The notes: generated by a model not told the origin, from the sequence alone. 64,000 nucleotides of DNA from Pelosinus fermentans JBW45 (GCF_000271665.2 NZ_CP010978.1:3936501-4000500), one strand, 5' to 3'; counted from the stretch's first letter, positions 8,724-17,534 are shown. Program-made: numbers and translations.

Positions 8724-10757
8724 TTATTGTACCTTAATATTCATACGTTCTCCACGTTTTACTGTTTTCCCTTCCTCTACCACAATCAACTTACCTGCTA
8801 AATTAGTAAAAACAATAGGGGTAATCATAGAAGGTACCTTATCTTTTATTGCTTTCAGATCTGCTTTAAAGAGGCTTTGGCCTGCTTTGATACGATCTCC
8901 TTGGTTGACAAAGAAAGTAAATCCTTCTCCTTTTAGATGTACCGTATCAATGCCAAAATGTACAATCATTTCTAAGCCGCTGTCTGCGGTAATCCCAACA
9001 GCATGTTTACTTTCCAGCACACTCGTTACGACCCCGTCAACAGGTGATACAATCTCACCATTACTAGGCTCAATAGCAAAGCCGTCACCTACTATTTTCT
9101 GTGAAAACACTTGATCTGGCACTTGTGTAATAGCAATAATCTTTCCATCTAAAGGAGCAAGAAAAGCATTGATGGAATCGCTTATTGTAGTAGTTGCTGC
9201 CTGTTGTTTTATTTCCTCAGGAATAATCGTAGCATTAATTACTCCTTTTCCTGCTATAATATCCTGCATTTGTGTTTTTAGTATATCCGATTTAGGTCCA
9301 AAAATAATTTGCAAATTATCACCGATTACCATAACACCTGACGCACCAAGTGTTTTGAGTCTATCTTTATTGACCTCACTACTATTTTTCACACTGACAC
9401 GTAAGCGAGTAATGCAAGCATCGAGATGAGTAAGATTATTTTTACCACCTAACGCCTGTAAAACATCTGCTGCTAAACTAGAAGCTGGAGCATTGTATAC
9501 TTCTTCTGTTCCTGTATCGTCTTCCCGCCCTGGAGTTTTTAAATTCCAAGTGCGAATAGCAAAGCGGAATCCAAAATAATAGATGACTGAAAATGCCAAA
9601 CCTACAGGAATTACTAACCACCAATCCGTACGATTGGGAATAACGCCAAACAATAAATAATCAATTACACCGCCAGAAAAGGTCATACCAATTTTCACAT
9701 TCAGAATCTGCATCAGCATAAAGGACAAACCAGCAAAAATCGTATGAATACCAAATAGTACTGGCGCAACGAACAAGAAGGAAAATTCAATGGGTTCAGT
9801 GATACCTGTTAAAAAGGATGTGAGGGCCGCCGAAAGCATAATACCGCCAATTGCCGCTTTCTTTTCTGGTTTTGCCTCATGATAAATAGCAAGGGCTGCA
9901 GCTGGCAGGCCAAACATCATAAATGGGAACTTCCCAGTCATAAATGTACCAGCGGTAAAAGCGACACCGTCTTTGAGCTGAGCAAAGAATATACTTTGAT
10001 CACCGTTAACAATTTGTCCGCTTTTACTTACATACTCACCAAACTGATACCAAAAAGGATTATAGAAAATATGATGAAGACCAAAAGGAATCAAGGCACG
10101 TTCAATAATACCGAAAACAAAGGCAGCGAGTACTTTATTAGAATCAATCATATTACGTGAAAACAGGGTCAATCCCAACTGAATCGGCGGCCAGACAAAA
10201 GTCATAATAACACCTAAAACAAGGGCCGCAACCGCTGTTACAATCGGTACAAAACGTTTACCTGCAAAGAAACCAAGATAAGACGGCAATTCCATATTAT
10301 AAAACCGTTTGTAGACTTGTGCTGCTAATATACCCACAATGATACCGCCAAATACACCGGTTTGCAACGTAGGAATTCCGAGTACACTGCTATAGGCAGG
10401 ATTGCCAGCAATCATGTCCGGAGTAATCCCTGTTACTACCCCCATAGTAACATTCATGATTAAAAAACCAACAATTGCCGCAAGCCCGGCAACTCCTTCA
10501 CCACCAGATAATCCAACTGCCACACCTACTGCAAACAGCAATGAAAGATTACTGAAAATAATACCACCGGCCTGTTCCATAATTTGCGCCATAGCATGAA
10601 TGACGTGATTATCAAGAAAAGGCATAATACTAATCGCCGCTGGATTTTGAAAAGCATTACCAAAAGCTAATAAGAGGCCTGCTGCTGGTAATAAGGCTAC
10701 TGGCAGCATTAAGGCTTTCCCTACCTGTTGTAATATACCAAAGGATTTTTTTAACAT
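8724..10757 (-). CDS. nagE: PTS N-acetylglucosamine-type permease IICBA
   Basis: This is a complete three-domain sugar permease of 677 residues: IIC (about 1-400, with FAGKRFVPI, GKFPFMMFGLPAAA and LTGITEPIEF), IIB with cysteine 448 in LDACITRLRVSV, and a carboxy-terminal IIA-Glc domain with both histidines, 585 in KHAVGI and 600 in VHFGIDT. By family knowledge it phosphorylates GlcNAc (or glucose) during uptake, taking phosphate from HPr. A BglG-type antiterminator gene lies upstream, and an RNA target plus terminator stand in the gap, so expression should depend on substrate. GlcNAc specificity is inferred from the resemblance to E. coli NagE; glucose is possible. Confidence 0.92.
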   Translation of the reverse strand: MLKKSFGILQQVGKALMLPVALLPAAGLLLAFGNAFQNPAAISIMPFLDNHVIHAMAQIMEQAGGIIFSNLSLLFAVGVAVGLSGGEGVAGLAAIVGFLIMNVTMGVVTGITPDMIAGNPAYSSVLGIPTLQTGVFGGIIVGILAAQVYKRFYNMELPSYLGFFAGKRFVPIVTAVAALVLGVIMTFVWPPIQLGLTLFSRNMIDSNKVLAAFVFGIIERALIPFGLHHIFYNPFWYQFGEYVSKSGQIVNGDQSIFFAQLKDGVAFTAGTFMTGKFPFMMFGLPAAALAIYHEAKPEKKAAIGGIMLSAALTSFLTGITEPIEFSFLFVAPVLFGIHTIFAGLSFMLMQILNVKIGMTFSGGVIDYLLFGVIPNRTDWWLVIPVGLAFSVIYYFGFRFAIRTWNLKTPGREDDTGTEEVYNAPASSLAADVLQALGGKNNLTHLDACITRLRVSVKNSSEVNKDRLKTLGASGVMVIGDNLQIIFGPKSDILKTQMQDIIAGKGVINATIIPEEIKQQAATTTISDSINAFLAPLDGKIIAITQVPDQVFSQKIVGDGFAIEPSNGEIVSPVDGVVTSVLESKHAVGITADSGLEMIVHFGIDTVHLKGEGFTFFVNQGDRIKAGQSLFKADLKAIKDKVPSMITPIVFTNLAGKLIVVEEGKTVKRGERMNIKVQ

Positions 10758-10845
10758 TATAATTCCCCTCTCATTTTATCAATCTATTATAAAATCTAGT
10801 CTGCCCCGATTTCCTTTCGGATCACCTCCTCAAATGGATAATAAA

Positions 10846-10893
10846 AAAGCATGAGTCATTATGAGGATAGATCTCCTCATTAACAACTCATGC
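10846..10893 (-). terminator. Antitermination-controlled terminator in front of nagE
   Basis: On the minus strand GCATGAGT pairs with ACTCATGC and inside it ATGAGGA pairs with TCCTCAT, followed by TTTTTT. Its first arm overlaps the end of the RAT-like sequence, so the two structures exclude each other. Confidence 0.85.
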
Positions 10894-10917
10894 CTGCTTT
10901 ACCAGTAACACGTATAT
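10887..10917 (-). promoter_or_regulatory. RAT-type ribonucleic antiterminator site
   Basis: The minus strand reads GTTACTGGTAAAGCAGGC, almost the same as the SacY/LicT-class target in B. subtilis sacB (GTTACTGATAAAGCAGGC as I remember it). It starts about 15 bases after the antiterminator stop codon and overlaps the terminator that precedes nagE. By family knowledge, a dimeric BglG-type protein binds here and prevents termination. Confidence 0.85.
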
Positions 10918-10931
10918 ACTTATTTATATTA

Positions 10932-11780
10932 TCAATGATGCTTACCGCGAATACGCTCCAGATGAATTGTTAAATATCCGATTTCAGCATCTGGAACTTT
11001 TACTTGCAATTCCATTTCTATAATATCACCTACTTGCCTAGCAAGCTCATAGGATCTGGTAAAATCTTTTTTTAAGTGCTCCATAAATGGGTTCTCAATG
11101 GCAGTATTAGTTATCACGCGGTGAATACTACTCTGTAAATGTGTAAGTAACCTTGTATAATTAAGACCGCTGTTTTCCTGCAAAGGCCCTATTTGAATTT
11201 CAATATGCTGAATGACCTTACTAATAACTTGGGAGTGCTTTAAACTCTCACCAACTGACCTATTGTGCCTAGCCGCATGCAGATGCAAGGCAATAAAACC
11301 AATTTCCTCCCGGGGAATCGTTATACTTAATTTTTCAGCAATCAACTTAGCGCCTTGTGTCGCCACATAAAACTCGTCTGGATACATTACTTCAATTTCA
11401 GAGATAAAGGGATTTTTGATCTCCATGCCTTGCGACAGGCGAATTAATGTAAAATTAATATGATCTGTCAGTGCCACATAGACGCGAGGATGCAGTGCCT
11501 GGCCAAGCTGTGTCTTGGCTAACTCAATAATATCTTCTGCAACTTGTATCACTGCTGGTTCGACCTGCTCAATCAAACTTAAGGCCTGATGCTCTGCCAC
11601 ACCTTCGGGAACGACATAAATTTTTTCATATTTCGGACTTTTTAACAGATCGCCTGCTTTACGTCCAAACCCCATTCCCTTACCGAGTAAAATAACATCT
11701 TGCCCAATTACGGTATTTGCTATCACTGCATTATTGCTTAAAATTCGTTGAACAGTAAATGGGCCCTCTATCGTTGCCAA
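10932..11780 (-). CDS. BglG/LicT/GlcT-family transcriptional antiterminator
   Basis: This RNA-binding regulator has 282 residues from the preferred start. The amino-terminal CAT RNA-binding domain shows VQRILSNNAVIA and LGKGMGFGRKAGD. Two PRD domains follow, with LTDHINFTLIRL and ALHLHAARHN in PRD1 and YLTIHLERI at the end of PRD2; these histidine sites take phosphate from PTS proteins. The frame is open up to an ATG at 11849, but that ATG lies in the loop of a leader hairpin and has no good ribosome site. A TTG at 11780 follows AGGGGGAG by 6 bases and gives the usual amino terminus, so I chose it. The RNA target in front of nagE identifies the likely regulon. Confidence 0.9.
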   Translation of the reverse strand: MATIEGPFTVQRILSNNAVIANTVIGQDVILLGKGMGFGRKAGDLLKSPKYEKIYVVPEGVAEHQALSLIEQVEPAVIQVAEDIIELAKTQLGQALHPRVYVALTDHINFTLIRLSQGMEIKNPFISEIEVMYPDEFYVATQGAKLIAEKLSITIPREEIGFIALHLHAARHNRSVGESLKHSQVISKVIQHIEIQIGPLQENSGLNYTRLLTHLQSSIHRVITNTAIENPFMEHLKKDFTRSYELARQVGDIIEMELQVKVPDAEIGYLTIHLERIRGKHH

Positions 11781-11813
11781 TTGCAACTCCCCCTGTCTTT
11801 TTAAAAGGGAATA

Positions 11814-11882
11814 GCCAGCAAGAAAATGATATTGGCATCCCAATTTCATTATTCTTACTGGCTAATGCCGTTACCGTAACAC
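11814..11882 (-). promoter_or_regulatory. Structured leader of the antiterminator gene with RAT-like sequence
   Basis: The minus strand reads GTTACGGTAACGGCATTAGCC (11860-11880), a weak RAT look-alike, running into a hairpin whose 11-base arms GCCAGTAAGAA and TTCTTGCTGGC lie at 11852-11862 and 11814-11824. The layout copies the nagE leader, which suggests autoregulation. Confidence 0.5.
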
Positions 11883-11898
11883 GCCACTCTTTATAGAA

Positions 11899-11928
11899 AT
11901 TATATCACACCATATCTGGTCATGACAA
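11899..11928 (-). promoter_or_regulatory. Promoter of the antiterminator gene
   Basis: On the minus strand TTGTCA (11923-11928) and TATAAT (11899-11904) are 18 bases apart. Confidence 0.75.
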
Positions 11929-12093
11929 GTAGAAATAATCAAAGGAACTGCTTAATTGAGTTTATTTGACTCAAAAGAACTGTTTCTTAGCTTTTTTCAG
12001 ATAAAGAATGAGAGAAAAATTTTACATTGGCAGTTGAATTCTAAACCTACGTAAGAATGTATAAGTATATCATCATTAAAGGAGGAATTTAAA

Positions 12094-13302
12094 ATGGATA
12101 CTGTAATGCAAAGGAATGAAATGGTAATGAAATCAAACGTCAACTCTTACCCTATAGTGCTAGTACATGGATTTATGGGTTGGGGTAGAAACGAGGTACT
12201 GGGACTAAAATATTGGGGAGGGATAACTGACTATGAACAAGAGCTTTCCACATATGGTTACACGGCTTATACTGCAACGGTAGGTCCTGTATCCAGCAAT
12301 TGGGACAGAGCTTGTGAGTTGTATGCCTATATCAAGGGAGGAACGGTAGACTACGGTCACGCACATTCTACACAAAAGGGGCATAGCAGGTATGGAAGGA
12401 CATATCCCGGTCTTTATCCTGAATGGGGCAATCTCACGACGGAAGGTAAAGTAAATAAAATTCATCTTGTGGCTCACAGCATGGGTGGTCAGACAGTACG
12501 TACCCTTGTTCAACTACTAAAGGAAGGCAGTGACGAGGAAAGAAATGCAACGTCATCCCAATTAAGTTCTCTCTTCGCAGGCGGTAAATCGTGGGTTCAC
12601 AGTGTTACTACGATTGCTTCTACTCATGATGGTACCGTACTTGCAGACGGAATCAATATTTTTGGAGATTTTGCTAAGAATTTAGTAGCTTCTCTAGCAT
12701 CTTTTACCGGTGCAGGTGAAAAGCTTATCTATGATTTCAAACTCGATCAGTGGGGTTTGAATAAAAAGTCAGGGGAAAGCCTTATAGACTATACAAACAG
12801 GGTGTTTAACAGCACTATCTGGAATAGTACGGATGACCTTGCAAATTGGGATTTAAGTACTGATGGGGCTCGCGTGCTTAATCAATGGGTTAAGGCACAA
12901 TCTGATGTATACTATTTTTCTTATTCTACCTGCGCGACTGTCCCTAGTATTCTAACGAACAATGAACTTCCCCATGTAATTTATATGACCCCGCTACTAT
13001 ATCCATTTGGAAGATTCATAGGAAGTTATAGGCGTAATGATCAAGAGCGGGTTATTATTGATGATAGCTGGAAGCCCAATGATGGCGTAGTCAATACCAT
13101 TTCGCAAAATGGTCCAAAAATCTGGTCTTCTGATAGAATCGTCAACTATAACGGAGTGCCACAAATAGGCAAGTGGAATTCCATGCCCTTATTAGATACG
13201 ATTGATCATATGGATGCGTGTGGTATTGGAACAAATGCATTAACTTTATCCTGGTATAAGGGTCTTGCTGAAAAACTAGGTCAGCTAAGAATAAGTAATT
13301 AA
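12094..13302 (+). CDS. Triacylglycerol lipase (alpha/beta hydrolase, family I.5-like)
   Basis: This is a lipase-like hydrolase of 402 residues. PIVLVHGFMGWG near residue 15 is the oxyanion-hole segment; the nucleophile is serine 129 in AHSMGGQ, whose first residue is alanine as in the thermostable Geobacillus lipases. Aspartate 330 (PNDGVVNT) and histidine 372 (DTIDHMDACG) complete the triad. The segment DYGHAHSTQKGHSRYGRTYPG matches the region around the zinc site of that family. I see no signal peptide: the first 20 residues are polar, so secretion by the Sec route is doubtful, and a missing upstream exon-like start was not found. ATG at 12094 follows AAAGGAGG. The gene stands alone, with a strong terminator after it. 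Confidence 0.9.
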   Translation: MDTVMQRNEMVMKSNVNSYPIVLVHGFMGWGRNEVLGLKYWGGITDYEQELSTYGYTAYTATVGPVSSNWDRACELYAYIKGGTVDYGHAHSTQKGHSRYGRTYPGLYPEWGNLTTEGKVNKIHLVAHSMGGQTVRTLVQLLKEGSDEERNATSSQLSSLFAGGKSWVHSVTTIASTHDGTVLADGINIFGDFAKNLVASLASFTGAGEKLIYDFKLDQWGLNKKSGESLIDYTNRVFNSTIWNSTDDLANWDLSTDGARVLNQWVKAQSDVYYFSYSTCATVPSILTNNELPHVIYMTPLLYPFGRFIGSYRRNDQERVIIDDSWKPNDGVVNTISQNGPKIWSSDRIVNYNGVPQIGKWNSMPLLDTIDHMDACGIGTNALTLSWYKGLAEKLGQLRISN

Positions 13303-13340
13303 TGTAAAGCTTGAGGTAAGTAAGCATATAAGACCAGTAA

Positions 13341-13382
13341 ATCAAAACCCTGCTAGTTGATTCATCTTGCAGGGTTTTGATT
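13341..13382 (+). terminator. Intrinsic terminator after the lipase gene
   Basis: ATCAAAACCCTGC pairs with GCAGGGTTTTGAT around a short loop, followed by TTTATATTTTTT. Confidence 0.8.
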
Positions 13383-13581
13383 TATATTTTTTCTTGCATT
13401 TCCCCGGATCATCACATGATAGATTTTACTTTCACTTAATTGCCTACCTTGTCGTGGCATGCAAATCTAAATGAATCAATGAACCCGTCCCGACTCTTAA
13501 AATTACCTATTTTTACCTGAATAACGTAGTATCTTTTGCTCAATACTAAATATTGTAATATCATAGAAGGGAGTGTTATCT

Positions 13582-13767
13582 TTGACACAATTAAATCAAA
13601 TGGAACTACAACATTTACGTCACATGATTGGTGGTCATGAAACTGTGGCCAACAAACTTGAAGCGTATGGTCAGCAGTGCAATGATGCACAGCTAAAGCA
13701 AATGTTTATACAAGATGCATCGGCTGCTAGAAGCTCCAAACAGAAACTCATAACATTTTTACAATAG
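13582..13767 (+). CDS. Small CotF-associated spore coat-like protein
   Basis: This is a 61-residue, helix-forming protein (MELQHLRHMIGGHETVANKL near the start). The frame opens at GTG 13573, but that codon overlaps the GGGAG ribosome site; TTG at 13582 has 9-base spacing and is the better start. It lies 12 bases ahead of a CotF-domain protein, and small proteins of this shape commonly precede coat F proteins in clostridial genomes. A structural role in the spore coat is inferred from that pairing. No catalytic motif is visible. Confidence 0.7.
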   Translation: MTQLNQMELQHLRHMIGGHETVANKLEAYGQQCNDAQLKQMFIQDASAARSSKQKLITFLQ

Positions 13768-13779
13768 GGGGAAGCGAAT

Positions 13780-14034
13780 ATGAATGATAAAGATATGTTA
13801 AATGATTATCTAGCAATGATAAAAGGCAGTTTAGCTACATACGCCAATGTCATCGCTGAAACAAGTGACTCTCAATTACGCTCAACTTTTCAGCAAATGA
13901 GAAACCAAGATGAGCAGAGGCAATATCAAATTGCGCAGACTGCTACGCAAAAAGGATATTACAAACCAGCTGCCCCTGCTCCGCAAAACGAAATACAGCA
14001 AGTAAAAGCTGAATTGACGAATCCAACAATGTAA
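13780..14034 (+). CDS. Coat F domain spore coat protein
   Basis: This 84-residue protein matches the Coat F family: LNDYLAMIKGSLATYANVI, then ETSDSQLRSTFQQMRNQDE, and the end GYYKPAAPAPQNE. These short helical proteins join the spore coat or exosporium during sporulation, so the organism probably forms spores. ATG at 13780 follows GGGGGA. It forms a two-gene unit with the small protein upstream and ends at a strong hairpin terminator. I did not find a clear sigma-E or sigma-K promoter by eye. Confidence 0.85.
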   Translation: MNDKDMLNDYLAMIKGSLATYANVIAETSDSQLRSTFQQMRNQDEQRQYQIAQTATQKGYYKPAAPAPQNEIQQVKAELTNPTM

Positions 14035-14077
14035 GGAAAATAAATCACAACGATGGGTTGTGATTTCAGACCGTAGA

Positions 14078-14119
14078 CAAAAAAGGTACTTTACTCTTGT
14101 CGTAAAGTACCTTTTTGAT
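14078..14119. terminator. Bidirectional terminator between coat genes and aspA
   Basis: AAAAAGGTACTTTA pairs with TAAAGTACCTTTTT around a 9-base loop; T-rich on both strands. Confidence 0.8.
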
Positions 14120-14226
14120 TGCGGTCTGAACAACAAACAGTTTGTTTGCTTCCAGCACTGTGCTTTTATGCTGATATTAGATTTGGTGGGCAGCTAAGTA
14201 ACCTTTGTCGAAATTATCTTTAGTAA

Positions 14227-15633
14227 CTACATATTTACCAGCTTTTTGCCAGCAATACCAGGCTGCGTCATTTCCTCCGGAGATAAAATTATATCCATAG
14301 CATATTTGCTTAGCAATTTTTTCGCTAAAATAAGTTCCCTTACTGGCCGTCCTGTTTTATAGGCTTCTTTAGCCAGCATGGATGAATTTTCATAACCAAT
14401 GTGTGGCAATAGAGCGGTAATAATACCCACACTGCCCTCCAACCATTTCTCACATTGTTCTTTCTTAACATTAACACCTTGTACACACAGCCTATTGAAG
14501 GTATTAACTGCATTGGTTAAATAAGTAATAGAATTAAAAATGTTAAAGGCCATAACTGGTTCCATGACATTTAATTCAAACTGACCGTTCTCAACACCCA
14601 TGGTTACAGCTAGGTCATTACCAATAACTTGATAGCAAGCTTGGTTAAGCACCTCAGGAATTACGGGATTTACTTTCCCAGGCATAATGGACGACCCTGG
14701 CTGACGCGCAGGTAAATCAAGCTCGTTAAGGCCGCAGCGTGGTCCTGAAGCCATCAGGCGGAAATCATTGGCAATTTTAATCAAGGCAAGGGCGGTAGTT
14801 CTTAAAGCTCCTGAAACGTCAGAGAACACATCCGTATTATTCGTAGCATCAACTAAATTTTCAGCGGTAATAAAAGACTCATGCGTAATTTCAGCCAACT
14901 GTCTGGCTACTTCACTAATATATTCAGGCTCAGCATTAAGCCCTGTACCGACCGCTGTAGCACCCATATTCACCGTTAACAAACGGCGTAAAACCTCTTC
15001 CACACGCTGTGAGCCCCTGCGAACCGATGCGGCATAAGCGGAAAATTCTTGTCCTACAGTAATAGGCACTGCATCCTGCAAATGAGTTCGACCCATTTTT
15101 AGAACATCCTTAAATTCTATCCCCTTTTTTTCCAGAGCAGCAGCTAAATTATTAAGAGCCTCTACAAGAGTACGCCCTTTACGAATAGTACAAACCTTAA
15201 TAGCTGTTGGAAATGCATCATTTGTGGATTGTGCCATATTGGCATGATTGTTTGGTGAAATACGATCATAATTCCCTTTTTTATCACCAATTATCTCCAA
15301 TGCCCGATTAGAAAGCACTTCATTCATATTCATATTTACTGAAGTACCAGCGCCGCCCTGAATAGGATCAACACAGAATTGGTCATGTAACTTACCGCTG
15401 ATAATTTCATCAGCCGCCGTTACTATAGCGTCTCCAATAATTTTATCTAAACGACCTGTAGCCATATTGGCTTTTGCCGCCGCTTTCTTTACCATGGCCA
15501 TTGAATCTATAAAATCTGAATCCAGTTTCTGACCTGTAATTTGAAAATTTTCCATCGCCCTCAGAGTTTGCACTCCATAATAGACATTATCCGGAACTTC
15601 TATTTCTCCTAAAAAGTCATGTTCTAAACGCAT
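14227..15633 (-). CDS. aspA: Aspartate ammonia-lyase (aspartase)
   Basis: This cytoplasmic enzyme of 468 residues converts L-aspartate to fumarate and ammonia. The fumarase/aspartase signature GSSIMPGKVNP is present near residue 318, together with GGAGTSVNMNMNEV and the substrate-contacting NNHANMAQSTNDAFP. The length matches typical aspartases. ATG at 15633 follows AGGGGGAG. The dicarboxylate carrier gene lies 52 bases upstream on the same strand, so the pair probably imports a C4-dicarboxylate or aspartate and feeds fumarate to anaerobic respiration or exchange with succinate. Fumarase is a less likely alternative, because the sequence follows the AspA subgroup. Confidence 0.93.
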   Translation of the reverse strand: MRLEHDFLGEIEVPDNVYYGVQTLRAMENFQITGQKLDSDFIDSMAMVKKAAAKANMATGRLDKIIGDAIVTAADEIISGKLHDQFCVDPIQGGAGTSVNMNMNEVLSNRALEIIGDKKGNYDRISPNNHANMAQSTNDAFPTAIKVCTIRKGRTLVEALNNLAAALEKKGIEFKDVLKMGRTHLQDAVPITVGQEFSAYAASVRRGSQRVEEVLRRLLTVNMGATAVGTGLNAEPEYISEVARQLAEITHESFITAENLVDATNNTDVFSDVSGALRTTALALIKIANDFRLMASGPRCGLNELDLPARQPGSSIMPGKVNPVIPEVLNQACYQVIGNDLAVTMGVENGQFELNVMEPVMAFNIFNSITYLTNAVNTFNRLCVQGVNVKKEQCEKWLEGSVGIITALLPHIGYENSSMLAKEAYKTGRPVRELILAKKLLSKYAMDIILSPEEMTQPGIAGKKLVNM

Positions 15634-15685
15634 AATTTTCTCCCCCTGAAATGTATTTAAATTTTTATTACTGCCTACTTAATAA

Positions 15686-17086
15686 TTACCAGATGCCAAT
15701 AACCTTCATCCACGGGATACCTATTCCCAGCCATATCACTAAGTGCACTATGGAAAGAACAAAGCCATGCCGCCACCATTCACTTTGCGTAATGTACCCT
15801 GACCCAAAGAAAATCGGCGACACTCCACAAGCGTAATGGGTGAGGGTTGAACAAGTATTAGCAAATACGCCTAATAAAATTGCTGTTAACAGTACTGGCG
15901 CACCAGCCGCCACAGCAACAATGGCAAAGGCACTAAATAGAGCCATAACATGTGCCGTATTACTGGCAAATCCGTAGTGGACAAAAGTATAAACAATGCA
16001 TACTAGCACAAGTACCATAACCCAGGAAATTCCGACTAATTGCGCCGCTACAAGTTTGGCAAACCAAGTGATCAATCCAAGTTTTGCTAAGTATGCTGCC
16101 ATATTCACTAAAACACCCATCCAGATGAGTACATCCCAAGCCCCTTTTTCCCCTAACACATCATCCCAAGTAAGAACTCCTGTAACTAGCATGAAAGACA
16201 ACCCTAACAGGGCAACAAAGGCCGAATCAACACCGGTGATACTACTGGTAGCCCAAAGAATCAGAGCCCCGGTAAAAATCAGTAATAATATTTTTTCATT
16301 ACGGCTCATAGAGCCCATAGAGATTAATTCCTTGTACGCCATTTCCTTGGCTTCCGGTGTATTTTTAAGTTCCGGCGGGTATATCTTATATAAGATATAG
16401 GGTATCAAAATAGAACAAACGATCCCCGGCACGATACAAGCCATAAACCACTGGGTCCAAGTTATGGTTTGCCCAAAAAGTTCTTGGGTTAACTTCATAA
16501 CGACTACATTATTTGATGCTCCGGTTAAAAATACAGAGGCCGAAATAATAACGCTATTGTAAGAACTAAAAATTAAAAACTTCCCAACTTTTCCAGCTGT
16601 AGGACCTGGCTCTGACCCAAAAGCCGTACATAAACTACGGACAATAGGATAAATAATTCCGCCCCCGCGTGCAGTATTAGACGGAGTAAAGGGGGCCACG
16701 ATGAAGTCGGTGGCAGACATAGTATAAGCCAGCTTAAGAGTACTATCACCAAACTTGCTCATAAGGATATAAGCAATCCGACGCCCAAGACCAGTTTTAA
16801 TAAATCCTTTGGCAAACATAAATGCTGCTACGATAAGCCAGATTACGGTGTTGCTAAATCCTTCTAATGCTTGCCCCGGTTTAAGGACACCAGTAATTAC
16901 CACAGTAGTCAATCCAATTATGGAGGCTGTACCAATAGCTACCGGCTGCAAAATGAACGCTGCAATAGTAGCTGTAAATACTGCCAACAAATGCCACGCA
17001 TCCGGCTTTACTCCTTCCGGAATTGGCGCAAACCAAATTACTAAACCAATTAGAATACAAATTATTCCTCTAACGATTTTATTCAC
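15686..17086 (-). CDS. DASS-family anion carrier (dicarboxylate/2-oxoglutarate/citrate type)
   Basis: This is an inner-membrane carrier of 466 residues with about 12 hydrophobic segments. It belongs to the divalent anion/sodium symporter family: the two inverted SNT motifs appear as PSNTARGGG and ASNTAHVM, where family knowledge places carboxylate and sodium binding. It resembles the CitT/SodiT1 subgroup. GTG at 17086 follows GAGAGGTG. It forms a transcription unit with aspA, so exchange of succinate, fumarate, malate or aspartate is likely. A palindromic operator overlaps its probable promoter about 260 bases upstream. Confidence 0.9.
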   Translation of the reverse strand: MNKIVRGIICILIGLVIWFAPIPEGVKPDAWHLLAVFTATIAAFILQPVAIGTASIIGLTTVVITGVLKPGQALEGFSNTVIWLIVAAFMFAKGFIKTGLGRRIAYILMSKFGDSTLKLAYTMSATDFIVAPFTPSNTARGGGIIYPIVRSLCTAFGSEPGPTAGKVGKFLIFSSYNSVIISASVFLTGASNNVVVMKLTQELFGQTITWTQWFMACIVPGIVCSILIPYILYKIYPPELKNTPEAKEMAYKELISMGSMSRNEKILLLIFTGALILWATSSITGVDSAFVALLGLSFMLVTGVLTWDDVLGEKGAWDVLIWMGVLVNMAAYLAKLGLITWFAKLVAAQLVGISWVMVLVLVCIVYTFVHYGFASNTAHVMALFSAFAIVAVAAGAPVLLTAILLGVFANTCSTLTHYACGVSPIFFGSGYITQSEWWRHGFVLSIVHLVIWLGIGIPWMKVIGIW

Positions 17087-17346
17087 CCATATACACCTCT
17101 CTTTATCAGATTTTCATAAAACAAAACATATAGTTGCTAAACAACTTCATTCTAACGACCTTAATCGCAATGTGAAAATAAGTAACCATATATAACAGAA
17201 TATTTAGTTAATATCCTGTGTACATGTAAAGCCCTTTATCGCTCCTACTATCTCTCTTCTCCTTTCCAGCAAAAGCCTTTCGCCGCATTATATTGGGCTT
17301 CCGTTTTAACCTTCATTATTTTTTATCAATGATATATTTCGTGTAC
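17087..17346. other. Long leader between the dicarboxylate promoter and its gene
   Basis: About 260 bases of AT-rich sequence with no convincing open frame, aptamer motif or terminator that I can recognise, apart from the ribosome site next to 17086. Confidence 0.4.
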
Positions 17347-17375
17347 ATTGTATCATGTATACATTATACAATCAA
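17347..17375 (-). promoter_or_regulatory. Promoter with overlapping palindromic operator for the DASS-aspA unit
   Basis: On the minus strand TTGATT (17370-17375) and TACAAT (17347-17352) are 17 bases apart. Over them lies a near-perfect palindrome, 17347-17372: ATTGTAT, then the self-complementary ATGTATACAT, then ATACAAT. The shape suits a GntR/FadR-type repressor, but no regulator gene is adjacent. Confidence 0.6.
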
Positions 17376-17510
17376 TATGCAAATGCAAAATCATTAGAAT
17401 TTTTTGTTTTTTTTAGGATTATCAGATAAATGAGTGTACCGTAAAAAAACATCTTATTTATGATGTTTCATCTTCTCAAGCATTCAGCAACTCAATAGAT
17501 ACTTAAAAAC

Positions 17511-17532
17511 AAAAAAACCACGAAATTCGTGG
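17511..17532 (-). terminator. Terminator after the gene remnant
   Basis: On the minus strand CCACGAA and TTCGTGG form a stem followed by seven T. Confidence 0.75.
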
Positions 17533-17534
17533 CT

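Noticed and set aside
10819-10830. GGATCACCTCCT on the plus strand as the end of a 16S rRNA gene
   Set aside because: Only 12 bases match; the bases on both sides do not resemble 16S rRNA.
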